Numbered from the stretch's first letter, positions 1 to 10,849 are shown. The stretch: DNA of 64,000 nucleotides from Malania oleifera (GCF_029873635.1 NC_080423.1:98762397-98826396); one strand, 5' to 3'. Numbers and translations are program-made. Notes: generated by a model not told the origin, from the letters alone.

Positions 1-70
1 CTGTTAAATTGAATCAAATGCCTTACCTCGATCAGCGGCGTAATCAGACGGTAGCCGAAGAGGGAAACGA

Positions 71-109
<39 letters not shown>

Positions 110-111
110 AG
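1..111 (-). other. Possible leader exon with GA/CT tract and splice donor
   Basis: Read on the minus strand this is a CT-repeat leader followed by ...GATCGAG|GTAAGG, a good plant splice donor at about position 29-24. That suits the 5' untranslated first exon of a gene lying left of the window. The same ATCGAGGTAAGG string occurs in the leader of the reverse LTR near 63450, so a diverged LTR fragment is an equal alternative. No coding sequence is visible. Confidence 0.25.
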
Positions 112-640
112 GAGAGAGGAATGAGAAAGGAGGAATTATTTTTCCTGGGAATCATGAGTTAGCTGGTTTGAAGAAGAAATGGAAATGATGGGAAATGGAA
201 TCTAATGCTTTTCCCCTTCTTCAATCTAGTTGATTCTGCTTCCGTTTGTTTGTGGACGACAGTCCACAAAGACCAAAATGCCCCTCCTATTTTAGACTTG
301 GGTTGAACATAAAATACGATAAATCGTTTTTCAATTTTCTAAGGGAAATTACCCTTTCATTGTACTTTTGGGAAACTTAAAAAATTCCTTTCAATTTTTT
401 TTTTCAATTTTTTAGTTAATCATCATATATGCATGTAACATAAAAAGAGAAATAAAAATTATTTTTCTAGATAAACATTTTTCCAATCATATAGAGCTTT
501 TGAATTATTTTTTGGATTTGTTAGTGATACATATAATATGTTGAAATCCTATTTTTATTGGAGTAACTTACAAGAAAAAGAGAAGTTATTAGGCACGAGA
601 ATAATCATCTTCTAATAAAAATAAATGAAGATGAAAGACT
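112..640. other. AT-rich non-coding stretch
   Basis: No coding region or clear element. A 7-bp inverted repeat (TGTGGAC-GACA-GTCCACA) sits near 251-268, followed by a homopurine/pyrimidine mix and then AT-rich sequence. Confidence 0.5.
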
Positions 641-1052
641 ATTATATTTGTAGACACCCTATTTTTACTTGAACCAAATATAACAAAGGAATTACTATAT
701 TATTATTATCATTATTACTTTACTATTATTTTTTTTATTTTTATCATTTTTTATTTCTATTTTATTATTACTTTACTATTATTATTGTTACTATTTCTAT
801 TATTAGTATTATCATTATTTTTAAATATTACATTACTATTATTATTATCATTATTTTTATTATCTTATTATTATTATTATTATTATTTTTATTATCATTA
901 TTATTGTTATTTTTTATATTATTATTATTATCATAATTCTTAGTAATGCTATTATTATCAATATATTTGTTATTTTTAATTATTATTATTAGTATTATCA
1001 TCATTATTATTTTTCATTATTACCACGATTATTATTATTATTATTATTATTG
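641..1052. repeat. Imperfect ATT/TTA trinucleotide tract
   Basis: About 400 bases made almost entirely of TTA, TTT and ATT units with interruptions. It is low-complexity DNA with no coding potential. Confidence 0.85.
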
Positions 1053-1059
1053 TTAGGCT

Positions 1060-1700
1060 TGTGGGGAGGAGAGCTTAGAAAAGGGCTCTTATCTTCCTCC
1101 TTTACACAGAAAAGGGGAGAGGGGGCCGAGAGATGCACACAGCAACAGATCGTCTCTATCTCTCCACTCCATCTCTAATTTCCTTCAAAGCTGGCCAATA
1201 GCCGCACCCACCACCCAGCCGCACAGCCTCTATCATCAACCTCCCCACTCTCTCTCACACACCACCCCCTTTCCCTGCAACCCAGCCCAGCCGAGCACCT
1301 CCTCGCACGCCTGCAGCCACGGCCATACACATCTCCATCTCAGGACCAGCTTCACTAGCACACAGCTCACTACCACTCTCTTCGGTGACTCAGCCACGAC
1401 CATCTTCCACTGCAGTTCACCGGCCACCTCACGCACTAAGGAGAAGGAGGCACCCACGGCCAAGCAGCAGCAACTGGCAGCACCATTAACTCCGGCAACC
1501 GTCACCGTCGTCTCTCTCGCATCGTCGGACCTTTTCCAGCCCCGTTCTCCGGCATCTCTTGCGTCTCAGTCCCTTAGATTCTAGCGGCCCATCCACCTCA
1601 TCACTCACGGCAACAAGCAAATGCTCCTCCGCATAACCCACGCACACCAGCGACGCAGATTGTATCTCCGGTGACCCAGCTCCGGCAGCACCCCACGGCG
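1060..1700. other. C-rich island of unknown origin
   Basis: A sharp change from AT-rich to C-rich, CT/CA-rich sequence with many CCACC, CAGCC and CTCTCT runs on the plus strand. Open frames exist on both strands (for example minus 1236-1505) but they look like by-products of the base bias and match no family I recognise. The composition resembles untranslated leaders of some plant retroelements or of a GC-rich gene leader; which one cannot be decided here. Confidence 0.4.
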
Positions 1701-1825
1701 AGTCCATGCACACACACTCACAACAAAACACACACATTTACACACATTAACTCACGCACACAGCACACACCCACACACACAGCAAACCACGCAAACGCAC
1801 ACACTGCAAACCACACACATACTGG
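1700..1825. repeat. CA-rich simple repeat
   Basis: Degenerate (CA)n with ACACACAC, CACACACCC and CAAACCACG variants, ending at the abrupt return to T-rich DNA. The open frame across it (1671-1931) encodes a His/Thr repeat and is not a credible gene. Confidence 0.8.
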
Positions 1826-1830
1826 TTTTT

Positions 1831-2230
1831 ATTTTATTTTATTATTATTATGGAGTTTTATTTTTACTCGTTTTATATGCATCTATGATTATATTTTTGT
1901 TGAGATACTAATGAATTTATTATTATGCTAGAATTTTTTTGGGGCTTGTTTCCATGCTTAAAGGTCAAATATTTTTTACATTAGTTATTATGTATCTTCT
2001 AACAAAAATAGATCATAAATCTTATAATAAAATAATTATTTTTAGAAAGGTATCCTTAAAAATGATCCAACCTAATGACGTAAGGAAAGTTAAAATCAAT
2101 CACATCTCACTAATTTTCTCTCCAATAGGATCATGCAACTTGAAAAATGCCTCAAAACTGTGGAAGTTTGAACTCTTGTATTCTTTTTCAATGTGAGCAA
2201 CTTCTAATCTTTTGGTAACTAATTGGTAAA
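1831..2230. other. AT-rich spacer
   Basis: Short open frames only (1939-2196 is the longest); none has recognisable motifs or biased codon use. Nothing else is seen. Confidence 0.4.
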
Positions 2231-2401
2231 ACCTAAGGTGTAACTCCACGAGGAGGGTAAATTGAATTATTAAAACTTTTTTTAAATTATTTTATAAATT
2301 CTTAACTTTTTATAATTCTTTCAAAGATTTCTTGACTTCCTTTAGTAATTACACAAAAACTTAAGTCTTTTATTCAATTCACAACCACAACACAAATAAA
2401 C
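2231..2401 (-). mobile_element. Copia LTR end fragment, minus orientation
   Basis: The start, AAGGTGTAACTCCACGAGG followed by a (T/A)-rich stretch, matches in layout the terminal segment found at 44583 (AAGGTGTAATCCCAAGAGG) and, inverted, at 15355, 40325 and 58390. It is therefore the 3' end of a SIRE-like Copia LTR lying on the minus strand. The fragment continues beyond the solo LTR insertion at 4332-about 4410, where it abuts the broken RT of Copia-B. This suggests that the right part of that element was lost or overwritten. Confidence 0.6.
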
Positions 2402-3167
2402 TATCACGCCCCAAACCCGCAGATGAGTCTCAAGTGTGAATTTAGTAACCTAACCTGCTTCTATATCAATTTAAACATACATAATACAACACAATAAGAG
2501 GGTCCTACCTCGTGGGGTATACAGATGCCCTACAACATACATATACGAATCCATACTCATCAAATACAAAGCGAAAATTGTTCTGTTCATCTATGTAACA
2601 AACCGTACCAGAGTCTATACAATGCTAGGATATACATCCCCATACATACAATATGTACTCTGGGTGTCCACAAAAACTATCACGATAACCCGGTTACAAA
2701 ACTCGTACCTATCAGACACTAAAAGTAGCTAAACGATACCCCTCACTTTTGGATGTTAGGATGCTAGTTTCGGCTACTCAAAGGACCTGAAAACATTTGT
2801 ATATACATTCGGGGTGAAACACCTCTTAGTAAGGAAGAAAACAGGTTATCTCAGTATGTGGCATACCAGTATTATTTTACGTAAATCATAACCCCCTACA
2901 ATACGATACAATTTGAAACATTTTCATACAGTTCCAATATTTTCACAAAACATTCCAGTACATACGATACCCAAACATACGGTCAGTGTCGTCACACTAA
3001 TACGCAACTACCCTACGAAGACCGAAGCCTTACAGCAATTACATTGCCAATACGGTGTAGCTCACACCCTTCGGTGACCAGTCAGAACACACAGGTGATA
3101 TTTCACACTCTCGGATATAGAGTCGGACACTCTCGCCCACGTTAATGAACCGGTACATGGCGCACCG

Positions 3168-3300
3168 TACTGTAATTAGCCGCCACATAGCTGTTTCGGC
3201 ATATGGTAATTAGCCACCACTAGTTGATTTCACAAAACCTGGAATCATTTTGAAACTCACGTTCTTATACATATCAGTGTACGGTAATTAGCCACCCCTA
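3168..3300. repeat. Short tandem motif inside reverse solo LTR
   Basis: The string GGTAATTAGCC(A/G)CCA recurs at about 3172, 3206 and 3281, with ACTG/AGCTGTTT after it. The same motif recurs at 62871 and 62947 in the second copy of this LTR. Confidence 0.6.
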
Positions 3301-3945
3301 ACTGTTTTACAAAATACCTAGAACATTTACATACAACCATACATTCCACACTTATTTGGTTTACGACAAATCATATCATTTTCCAATTCAAGTATACAAT
3401 TTATACAAATATAGATTACAGTCATTTCAATAATACAATTTAAATAAAACAAACGATTTTCCAAACAAAGTAGAGATGATACCCGAAACCCCCAATTTTC
3501 TTGAAAACTGTAACCCAAAAATCTCGTATTTTCATCCAATAGATTTTCCCAAATAGGCAGCCAAAACATACATACGATCGTAGCCTATAGGCTTACCGAT
3601 CTTGATTTTGAAAATAAACTGATATAAATAGAATCCCCTTACCTTAACCCGAATTCTAACTACGAACTCTATGGTTCTCAAAACTACGAACCGAGACTCC
3701 AAAACCTATACAACCAAGAACAATACTTCCTTACAATTTCTACTACTACACATATTCTGAAACAAAAACGAAAATCGAGCCTTACCTCGATTTTGAACCG
3801 AAACTCGAAAATCTCCAAAACGAGATTCTGAACAACTATCCTCAAAGAGAATCTAGCCCTGATCTACGCGGTAACGTCGAATTAACAAATCAGGCGATGA
3901 ACGACAAAAAAATTGAAGAGAGAGGGAGAAACATCCGAATTCTAG

Positions 3946-3951
<6 letters not shown>

Positions 3952-4014
<63 letters not shown>
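3952..4014. repeat. (GA)n microsatellite
   Basis: About 31 uninterrupted AG/GA units. On the minus strand it is a CT tract just downstream of the LTR TATA-like site, the same place as in the other Gypsy LTRs of this window. Confidence 0.9.
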
Positions 4015-4018
<4 letters not shown>

Positions 4019-4077
4019 GGTTTTCTTAACCCCAAAGCAACCCACAAGATATTTTATAACCCTTTGACTCAGGCGGA

Positions 4078-4265
4078 TTCATTGACAAGGTGACGTCTTC
4101 GTCGATGGAAAAGCCGGGCATTTCGTCGAAGAGACGGCGATTTCGTTGATGAGGTTGATATTTCAGATTTTCCAGAAACCCTTAGCTTCTCCTCGTCGAC
4201 GAACCTCTGAATTTCGTCGATGAGGATAGAAGGGACTTCGTTGGCGAATTCTGACTTCGTCAATG
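4078..4265. promoter_or_regulatory. Cluster of GTCGAC-type palindromes in LTR
   Basis: Repeated, partly decayed copies of TTCGTCGACGAA (for example around 4097, 4119, 4145, 4193, 4213, 4243). They lie upstream of the LTR TATA-like site when read on the minus strand. The equivalent clusters are at 20580, 48207, 55476 and 63699. Confidence 0.6.
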
Positions 4266-4411
4266 AGGTTGCCCAAATTACCAACTTACCCTTTTTTTTC
4301 CCTATATCATGGTTCGGGTTCTTACATAAACAATCAATCAACTACTTAAACCAATTAACCACAATATAAGTAACCAATAAATATAAGTTTTGCAATTCTT
4401 TTGGCAATATT

Positions 4412-5099
4412 TAGCTTGTTTAATTTGTAGTCCAAGAAAATTGTTTAATTCTCCCATCATTCTCATTTCAAACATCATGCTCATTTCAAATTCTTCTTGC
4501 ATACATTTTGCAAATTCTTTACATAAATGTTTATTAGTAGCACCAAATATTATATCATCGACGTAGATTTGAATTAAAATTATGTCATCTTTCTTGGTTT
4601 TAATGAACAAGGTACTATCAATTTTTCCTCTTGAAAATCTCTTTTCTATTAAAAATCTACTAAGTCTTTCATATCAAGCCCTAGGGGCTTGCTTTAACCC
4701 ATACAAAGACTTAGTTAGTTTAAACACATAATTAGGATTTTCTATATCTTCGAATCCGGGGGGTTGTTGAACATATACCTCTTCATTAATATACCCATTT
4801 AAGAAGGCATTTTTAACATCCATTTTGTATAACTTAAATTCTTTGTAGGAGGCATAAGCTAATAGCATCCTTATAGCTTCCATTCTAGCTACAGGGGCAA
4901 AAGTTTCATCATAATCTATCCTTTCCTTTTGGTTATAACCTTTAACTACAAGTCTAGCTTTGTTCCTAATGACTATACCATTTTCATCCTTTTTGTTTCT
5001 AAATACCCATTTAGTTCCAATGATCGAGTGATTTTCAGGTTTGGGTACTAATTGCCATACTTTACTCTTTTCGAATTGATTTAATTCTTCTTGTCGCAA
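4412..5099 (-). pseudogene. Copia-B reverse transcriptase fragment
   Basis: Minus-strand frames 4674-5099 and 4338-4610 together give the Copia RT. The first has the typical start ([20 protein letters not shown]), the [10 protein letters not shown] segment, APVAR and [10 protein letters not shown]. The second has the catalytic YVDDI motif in IQIYVDDIIFGATN and then MGELNNFLGLQIKQ. Between them a frame break near 4660-4674 splits the domain. After LGLQIKQ the similarity to the family stops, so the thumb and RNase H parts are absent. The frame left of 4412 runs into LTR-like sequence. Confidence 0.85.
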
Positions 5100-5287
5100 T
5101 TATCCAAGAGTCATTTTTAAGGGTTTCTTCAACATTCTTAGGTTCATCTTGAAATAGGAATGCATAGTGATTACAAAGATTCTTTAAAGAAGATCTAGTA
5201 GTTACACCTCTAGATGGTTCACCTATAATTTGATCTTGAGGGTGATTTCTTATACACTTCCACTCTCTTTTGGTAATTCAAGATTTT

Positions 5288-6648
5288 CTATAGGTTTATC
5301 TTTTGAGGTTTCTTCTTTTTCTTCCTTAATTTTAGATCTTCCTTTTTGAAAATATCATCATTTTCTTCATTTTTGACTTCTTTTGAAAAAGGGTTTGATT
5401 CATCAAAATTTACGTAAATTGATTCAATAATTGTTAATATTCTTTTGTTGTAGATCCTATAGGTCTTACTATTTGTAGAATATTCTAGGAAAATTCTTTC
5501 ATCCAAATTAGCATCAAATTTTCCTAAGTCATCTTTGTTATTGAGAACAAAACACTTACTCTCAAAAACATGGAAGTAAGTTATGTTAGGTCTTCTTCCT
5601 TTCCATAATTCATAAGGTGTTTTATTTAGGCTTGTTCTAATAGAAACCCTATTAATTACATAGCAAGTTGTATTTACAGCTTCAGCCCAAAAATACTTGG
5701 GTAAGTTATTCTCATTTAACATAGTTCTTACCATTTCTTGAAGGATTCTATTTTTCCACTTAACAACCCCATTTTGTTGTGGGGTTCTAGGTGTTGAAAA
5801 GTTATGGCTTATACCATGATCATTGCAAAATTTTTCAACGTTCTTATTTTTAAACTCTCTTCCTTGGCCACTTTTTAGGCTTGAGACATTGTAACCTTTC
5901 TCATTTTGAAGTTTCTTGCATAGAGTTATTAGCAAATCACAAGCTTCATCTTTGTTAGCTAAGAATAGTACCAATGTATATCTAGAGTAGTCATCAACAA
6001 TTACGAAGGCATATTGTTTTCCTCCCAAACTTTGAGTTCTAGTAGGTCCAAATAAGTCTAAGTGTATGAGTTCTAGGGGTCTACTAGTTGATATATGTTT
6101 CTTCTTTTTAAAACTTGTCTTGATTTGTTTTCCTAGTTGGCAAGCATCACAAACTTTATATTTGATAAACTTAGCATTAGGCAACCCCTTTACTAAATTC
6201 TTTGTAGAAAGCTTGGATATAAGGTCCATGCTAGGATGTCTTAATCTTCTATGCCAAAGCCAACCATTTTCACTCATGATAGCCAAGCAAGTTACATCTT
6301 GAGAAATTAGGCTGTCAAGATTTATGCAATACACATTATTCATTCTATGTGCAGTGAATAGTATTACATGATCCTTAGGATTTTGTATTATACATTTGTC
6401 TTTCTTAAAGATTATTTCAAATCCTTTGTCACTAAGTTGACTAATACTTAATAGATTATGCTTCAAACATTCACTAGCAAAACATTATCAATAGTGAGTG
6501 TGGAATTTTTACCTATTTTACCAATTCCGATAATTTTGCCTTTTGCGTTGTCACCAAAGGTTACGTATCCTCCATCCTTTTGAGTGAGAGAAGTGAACTT
6601 TGATCTTTCCCCTGCCATATGTCTTGAAAAACCGCTCTCCAAGTACAA
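5288..6648 (-). pseudogene. Copia-B protease end and integrase
   Basis: Two adjoining frames, 6463-6648 and 5288-6466, cover the protease-to-integrase part of Copia pol. The protease motif reads YLESGFSRHM, where the family has an aspartate (DSGCS), so the catalytic Asp is replaced by Glu. The integrase shows the zinc-binding HHCC region (WHRRLRHPSMDLISKL ... CDACQLGK) and the first catalytic Asp in LDLFGPTR. The second Asp is Gly (SGQGREF) and the Glu is Lys (VVKWKNR), both from single base changes. The Copia tail PYELWKGRRPNITYFHVF is clear. The protein would be catalytically dead. Confidence 0.85.
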
Positions 6649-6695
6649 TTTTTCTCTAGGTGGTGTGGACCTAAAGCAAACCTACAAGAAAGGAT

Positions 6696-7495
6696 TTATG
6701 TTGTTACTTTTGGAACCCAAACTTTCTTAACTCTCTTTAAGTCTTGTCTAGTTTTAGTGTTTATCTTCCATTCATTCTTTACTTTGATATATTTTTTCTT
6801 GAGTGGACAATTAAACATTATATGTCCTTTATTTTTACATATGTAGCAAGTAGTATACTCATAAATGTTTGTTGATGAAGTTATTGCATAGTGTTTAGAT
6901 TGATTTACAAAATATCCCATAAACAAGTTTTTCTTTCTTTTGTTTGGTGTTCCATTGTAACCAATTCCTTCTTTATTGTTAACCATCCTTTGTTGTCCTA
7001 CCATTTTTTCAAAGTTTTCTTTACCTCTAGTAAAGTTGAAAATAATTTTTTCCTTATCTTGAATTTGGTTTTTAAGGTAAACTATTTCTAGTTCTTTCTT
7101 ACCATCTTCATTCACTTGAGACTGTGCTAATTTTTGAGATATGTCATTTACTTTCTTCTCAAGCTCATCAATTTTTAAGTATTTTTCTTTTTCAACAATT
7201 TTTTGAGGATTCAAGCTGATTTCTAATTGATTCATTTTGTTGTTTTAAAATTATGTTCCCTTTTTGAGACCTTGATAAACTTATTATGAAGAGAGAATAA
7301 TTCAGCTTGAAGTTCTTTATAAGAGGGCATACTTTCACATGAATCATTACATGATTCATCATACGAATCTTCCGAGAAGGAGTAATAAGAGTTTACCTCT
7401 TCGTTGTATGTCATGAAGCACATGTTTGCCACTTCTTGTTCACTGGATTCACTCTCTGATTCACTTGAACTTGTGTCGTCCCATGTTGCTTTCAT
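6696..7495 (-). pseudogene. Copia-B gag, C-terminal part
   Basis: Frames 6696-7235 and 7232-7495 continue one another. The upper one is acidic and Ser-rich (SSSESESESSEQE), the lower one has a long charged coiled-coil-like stretch (ENFEKMVGQQRMVNNKEGIG) and a CCHC zinc knuckle, CYICKNKGHIMFNC, with all four ligands. The KKVWVPK end is typical of SIRE-type gag just before protease. The same arrangement is seen in Copia-A at 41300-42093. Confidence 0.8.
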
Positions 7496-8350
7496 TGCCG
7501 GCTTCTTTTTCTTTTTTTCCTTCTTGAGCTGAGGGCAATCCGGCTTGACGTATCTGACCTTTTTACAATGATAGCAAGTGGGAGGTTCATTTTTGCTCTT
7601 GTATTCCTTTTTACTATTTTCACCTTTTTCAGTTTTTGATCCTCTGAATTTTCTAGTGTATTTTTTGTTTCTTTTGAAGAATTTTCCAAGTCTTCTAGTT
7701 ATAAAGGCTAATTCTTCATCGTCTAATTCACTGGAGTCATTATCTTCTTCACTTGAAAGTTCTTTTGAGGCTTTTAGAGCTATAGACTTTTTATTTTTAT
7801 TTTCAGTGTTTCTTTCTTTATAGTCATTTCATAGGTTAGAAGTGATCCTATGAGTTCATCTAATGAGGTTGTTTTGAGATTTCTACCTTCCGTTATGGCT
7901 GTGGCTTTTGGTTCCTAAATAGGTGGAAGTGCTCTTAGAATTTGTGAATCATCTCATGGGTGGAATATGTTTTTCCTAAGGCACTTAGTGAGTTTATGAA
8001 TGTGTGAACCTAGTGTACATGTTTGTTATGGTTTCATCGGAATTCATCCTAAAAGTTTCATATTCACTAGTCAACATATCAATTCTACTATCTCTAATAT
8101 CTACTGTGCCTTCATAGGTTACTTCCAATTTATCCCAAATTTTTTTTGCTGTTTTACATGTCATCACTCTATTGAATTCATTAGCATCAAGTGTACAATA
8201 GAGGACATTTATTACATTAGAGTTAACTTGCAGCATTTTGTGATTTATTTTGGCCATCTCCTTGTCTTCCTTAAGTACTTCTTTTCCATCCACTAGTTTA
8301 GTGGGGATTAGGTTACCATTTGTGACAACCTTCCATGTCTTCCAATCCAT
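7492..8350 (-). pseudogene. Copia-B gag, N-terminal part
   Basis: The start is at 8350 (MDWKTWKVVTNGNLIPTKL), 174 bp inside the primer-binding site, as expected for this family. The frame stays open to 7994 and carries the UBN2-type retrotransposon gag signature CKTAKKIWDKLEVTYEGT. Several breaks follow (7990-7690). The first zinc knuckle near 7545-7585 reads CYHCKKVRYVKPDC, where the expected His is Tyr. Capsid function is therefore lost. Confidence 0.75.
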
Positions 8351-8509
8351 TGTTTAAAGGTAGATTCTTATACGTTGTTTCCAAAAGGTGTAATTGAGTC
8401 CACAAAAAATGGGTGGTTTGGTTGAGGATTGACCCTCACCAAAGGGAGTTACTCCTATTTGTGTCATCTAGATCTTTGTATAGCTTCTTGTTAGGATTTA
8501 CTATAACGA

Positions 8510-8522
8510 GGCTCTGATACCA
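8510..8522 (-). other. Primer-binding site of Copia-B
   Basis: Minus strand reads TGGTATCAGAGCC, an exact match to the complement of the 3' end of plant initiator tRNA-Met. It lies 2 bp inside the LTR boundary (LTR starts at 8525 on this side). Confidence 0.9.
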
Positions 8523-8524
8523 AA

Positions 8525-8852
8525 TGAAAATTTTCCATCCTAGTGTCTCGAATAAGGAAATGATATGAGGGAAATCAGATGTGAAAAATGAAACATCAAG
8601 GATTTTACCTAGGATAGGATCTGCCGCGCTTAGACGATTTCAATGAAAGCTCTTGGCATGTGGGGCTACGATCCATTGCTCGATTGAAGAATCTTTAGTG
8701 TGTTGAGATGAGGTGGAGGGTTTCTTACTTCCTATAGACTTGAAACTCGGCATTTCAGAACTTTTCTATGGAAAAACGAAGGTAGTTTTGATAAGGCAGT
8801 GGTAGAGTTTTGGAAATGGAAGACAAGAGTTTGGTGATTTTTGGAAGAGGAG
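8525..8852 (-). mobile_element. Copia-B 5' LTR, proximal part
   Basis: The 3' end of the 5' LTR of Copia-B: on the minus strand it ends in ...TTTTCA next to the primer-binding site. It is interrupted at 8852 by the solo LTR and resumes at 15398. Confidence 0.75.
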
Positions 8853-9198
8853 TGTTGACCTTATAAGTCACGCGCGGTTTTGATAATGACAAATACCTGT
8901 TGTATTTTATGGGTGTTTGAGGTTATGTGCAGGTATACTGATTGGAAGATCAATATGATGACACAAGGAATTGAAGTTGAAGACCCCATTTAATTTCATT
9001 ACTCTTTAAGGGTCTATAATAGTAAATAGGGTTTTAATTGTAATAACCATATGCATCATCCTGCTTGGTATGATAAGTAAGCTCAAACAAAAATGACCTA
9101 AAAACAACCCTAGGACACTCACTCATGCATATATATGTATAGTCATTTGAATAGGGTGATTGCATGCTTAAACAGGACCGAAATGCACTAAATAGGCA

Positions 9199-9592
9199 TA
9201 TTCGGTCGACCGTACTCTCTAGTACAATTCCTCACAGTCGACCGAATCGGGACCAAGTAAATTGTTTGACCACGACCTGGTCGACTGAACTTGCCCAGTT
9301 CATTTTCACTCGGTCGACCGAACTCCCTAGGAGTCAATACATTGACCATCTGGTCGACCGAGCCCAAAATGCATAACAACGCCTTGGTCGACCGAGTTCC
9401 CACGTGTGAGAACTCAACGGTCTGGTCGACCGAACTAGTTAGTTCAAAAGGTTCTCGATTGACCTTGTGTTAAATAGGAAAATAACCTTGGAACCTCTAT
9501 GTCTAGTCGACTGAACTTGTAGTTCAATTAATGCTCGGTCGACCGAACTTAAAGCAACTCGATCAACCGAACCTGCTTCAGTCGACCGATGC
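9199..9592. promoter_or_regulatory. Array of TCGGTCGACCGA palindromes
   Basis: Eleven or so copies of a 12-14-bp near-perfect palindrome with a GTCGAC centre, usually followed by AACT (at about 9200, 9236, 9278, 9311, 9352, 9386, 9423, 9503, 9536, 9559, 9578). The spacing is irregular, 20-80 bp. The array ends about 130 bp upstream of the LTR TATA box. It could be a set of sites for a dimeric transcription factor; that is inference. Confidence 0.75.
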
Positions 9593-9916
9593 TCTCGGGT
9601 TGCCCCAAATATTTTACGGCGGTTGATATTTTTAAATGGGCTTAATTTGCTTAAAATATATTAAAACTTTTATAATAATTCCTTATGTGTCCTAGATGGC
9701 CACAATCAAGGGGAAGTCTATATATACCCCTTCATTTGGAATGATTAACACAAGATTAGCAAACTCAATTAGTGATTTTTCTTTGAATTTCAAAATCAAT
9801 CTCTTTTACTTCAAAACATCCTACACTCATACTTACCTTGCCATATTGCTAAAAATCCATTTGTAAGTTCGAATTGAGTGTTGTTGTTCTATAGGTTTCA
9901 CTACAAAAAAACTGGT

Positions 9917-10830
9917 TTTTAGTGACGAAAGTATTAGTGACGAATTCAATTTCGTCACTAAAAGTTGGTATTAGAGACGATTTTTTAGAACCGTCACTAC
10001 TAATTTCGTTACTAAAAACAGTGCGGTAAACAATTTTCGCACGAAAATTTTTCCGGGAAAATATTAGCGACGATTCTAGGGTATTAGTGACGATTTTGAA
10101 ACCGTCACTACTAGTGTTTTCATTTAAAAAATATTAAAAAAGAAATAGTTAAGGGTATTAGTGATGGTTTGAAAAAACCGTCACTAATAAGGGGGTATTA
10201 GTGACGATTTTGAAACGCCACTACTAGTGTTTTCATTTAAAAAATTAGTTAAGAGTATTAGTGACGGTTTGGGAGAACCGTCACTAATAATGGGATATTA
10301 GTGACGGTTTTGAAACCATCACTAATAATGGGGTATTAGTGACGGTTTTGAAACCGTCACTAATAGTGTTTTCATTTAAAAAATATTAAAAAAGAAATAG
10401 TTAAGGGTATTAGTGACGGTTCTTCCAAACCGTCACTAATAAGTGGGTATCAGTGACGGTTTTGAACCGTCACTACTAGTGTTTTCATTTAAAAAAATTT
10501 AAAAAAGAAATAGTTAAGGGTATTAGTGACGGTTTGAGAGAACCGTCACTAATAAGGGAGTATTAGTGACGGTTTTGAAACCGTCACTACTAGTTTTTTC
10601 ATTTAAAAAAATTTAAAAAAGAAATAGTTAAGGGTATTAGTGACGGTTTGGGAGAACCGTCACTAATAAGAAGGTATTAGTGATGGTTTTAAACCGTCAC
10701 TACTATTGTTTTCATTTAAAAAATTATTTTAAAAAATAAGTTAGTGGTATTAGTGACGGTTTGGAAAAACCGTCACTAATAATAGGGTATTAGTGACGGT
10801 TTTGAAACCGTCACTACTATTTCATACTTC
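9917..10830. repeat. Left subterminal palindrome array of the CACTA element
   Basis: More than a dozen units built of TTAGTGACGGTTT and its reverse complement AAACCGTCACTAA, arranged as inverted pairs around a short centre. Pairs are separated by a 40-50-bp spacer (TGTTTTCATTTAAAAAATATT... AGTTAAGGGTA) that is itself repeated. In the family such subterminal repeats are the binding sites of the regulatory transposase protein. Confidence 0.88.
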
Positions 10831-10849
10831 AATTAACAAAAAAACCCTA

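Larger units (their letters stand above)
2402..4326 (-). mobile_element. Solo LTR, Gypsy-type, minus orientation
   Basis: 1925 bp flanked on both sides by TAAAC (2397-2401 and 4327-4331), the 5-bp target duplication of an integrase. On the minus strand it begins TGTAAGAACCC and ends GGGCGTGATA. The same LTR family recurs at 61838-63958. No primer-binding site, gag or pol adjoins it, so it is a solo LTR left by recombination between two LTRs. Inside, read on the minus strand, come a palindrome cluster (4265-4078), a TATA-like site (about 4060), a CT repeat, a GTAAGG donor and repeated GGTGGCTAATTACCGTAC units. Confidence 0.85.
4332..8524 (-). mobile_element. Copia-B internal region, SIRE-like, degenerate
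   Basis: Runs on the minus strand from the primer-binding site at 8522 through gag, protease, integrase and part of reverse transcriptase. The order (integrase before RT) defines Ty1/Copia. RNase H, the polypurine tract and the 3' LTR are missing: recognisable RT stops near 4412 and LTR-like sequence follows. Several frames are broken and key residues of protease and integrase are replaced, so the element cannot move by itself. Its 5' LTR lies to the right and is split by other insertions. Confidence 0.85.

Noticed and set aside
1236..1505. Minus-strand open frame of 89 codons
   Set aside because: A by-product of C-rich composition; Cys/Val/Trp-rich with no family motif and overlapping frames on the other strand.
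3853..4047. Frame with a long Leu-Ser run
   Set aside because: It is the translation of the (GA)n microsatellite in the solo LTR.
9199..9592. CRISPR array
   Set aside because: Repeats are 12-14-bp palindromes with irregular spacing inside a plant LTR, and no cas genes exist; this is eukaryotic DNA.
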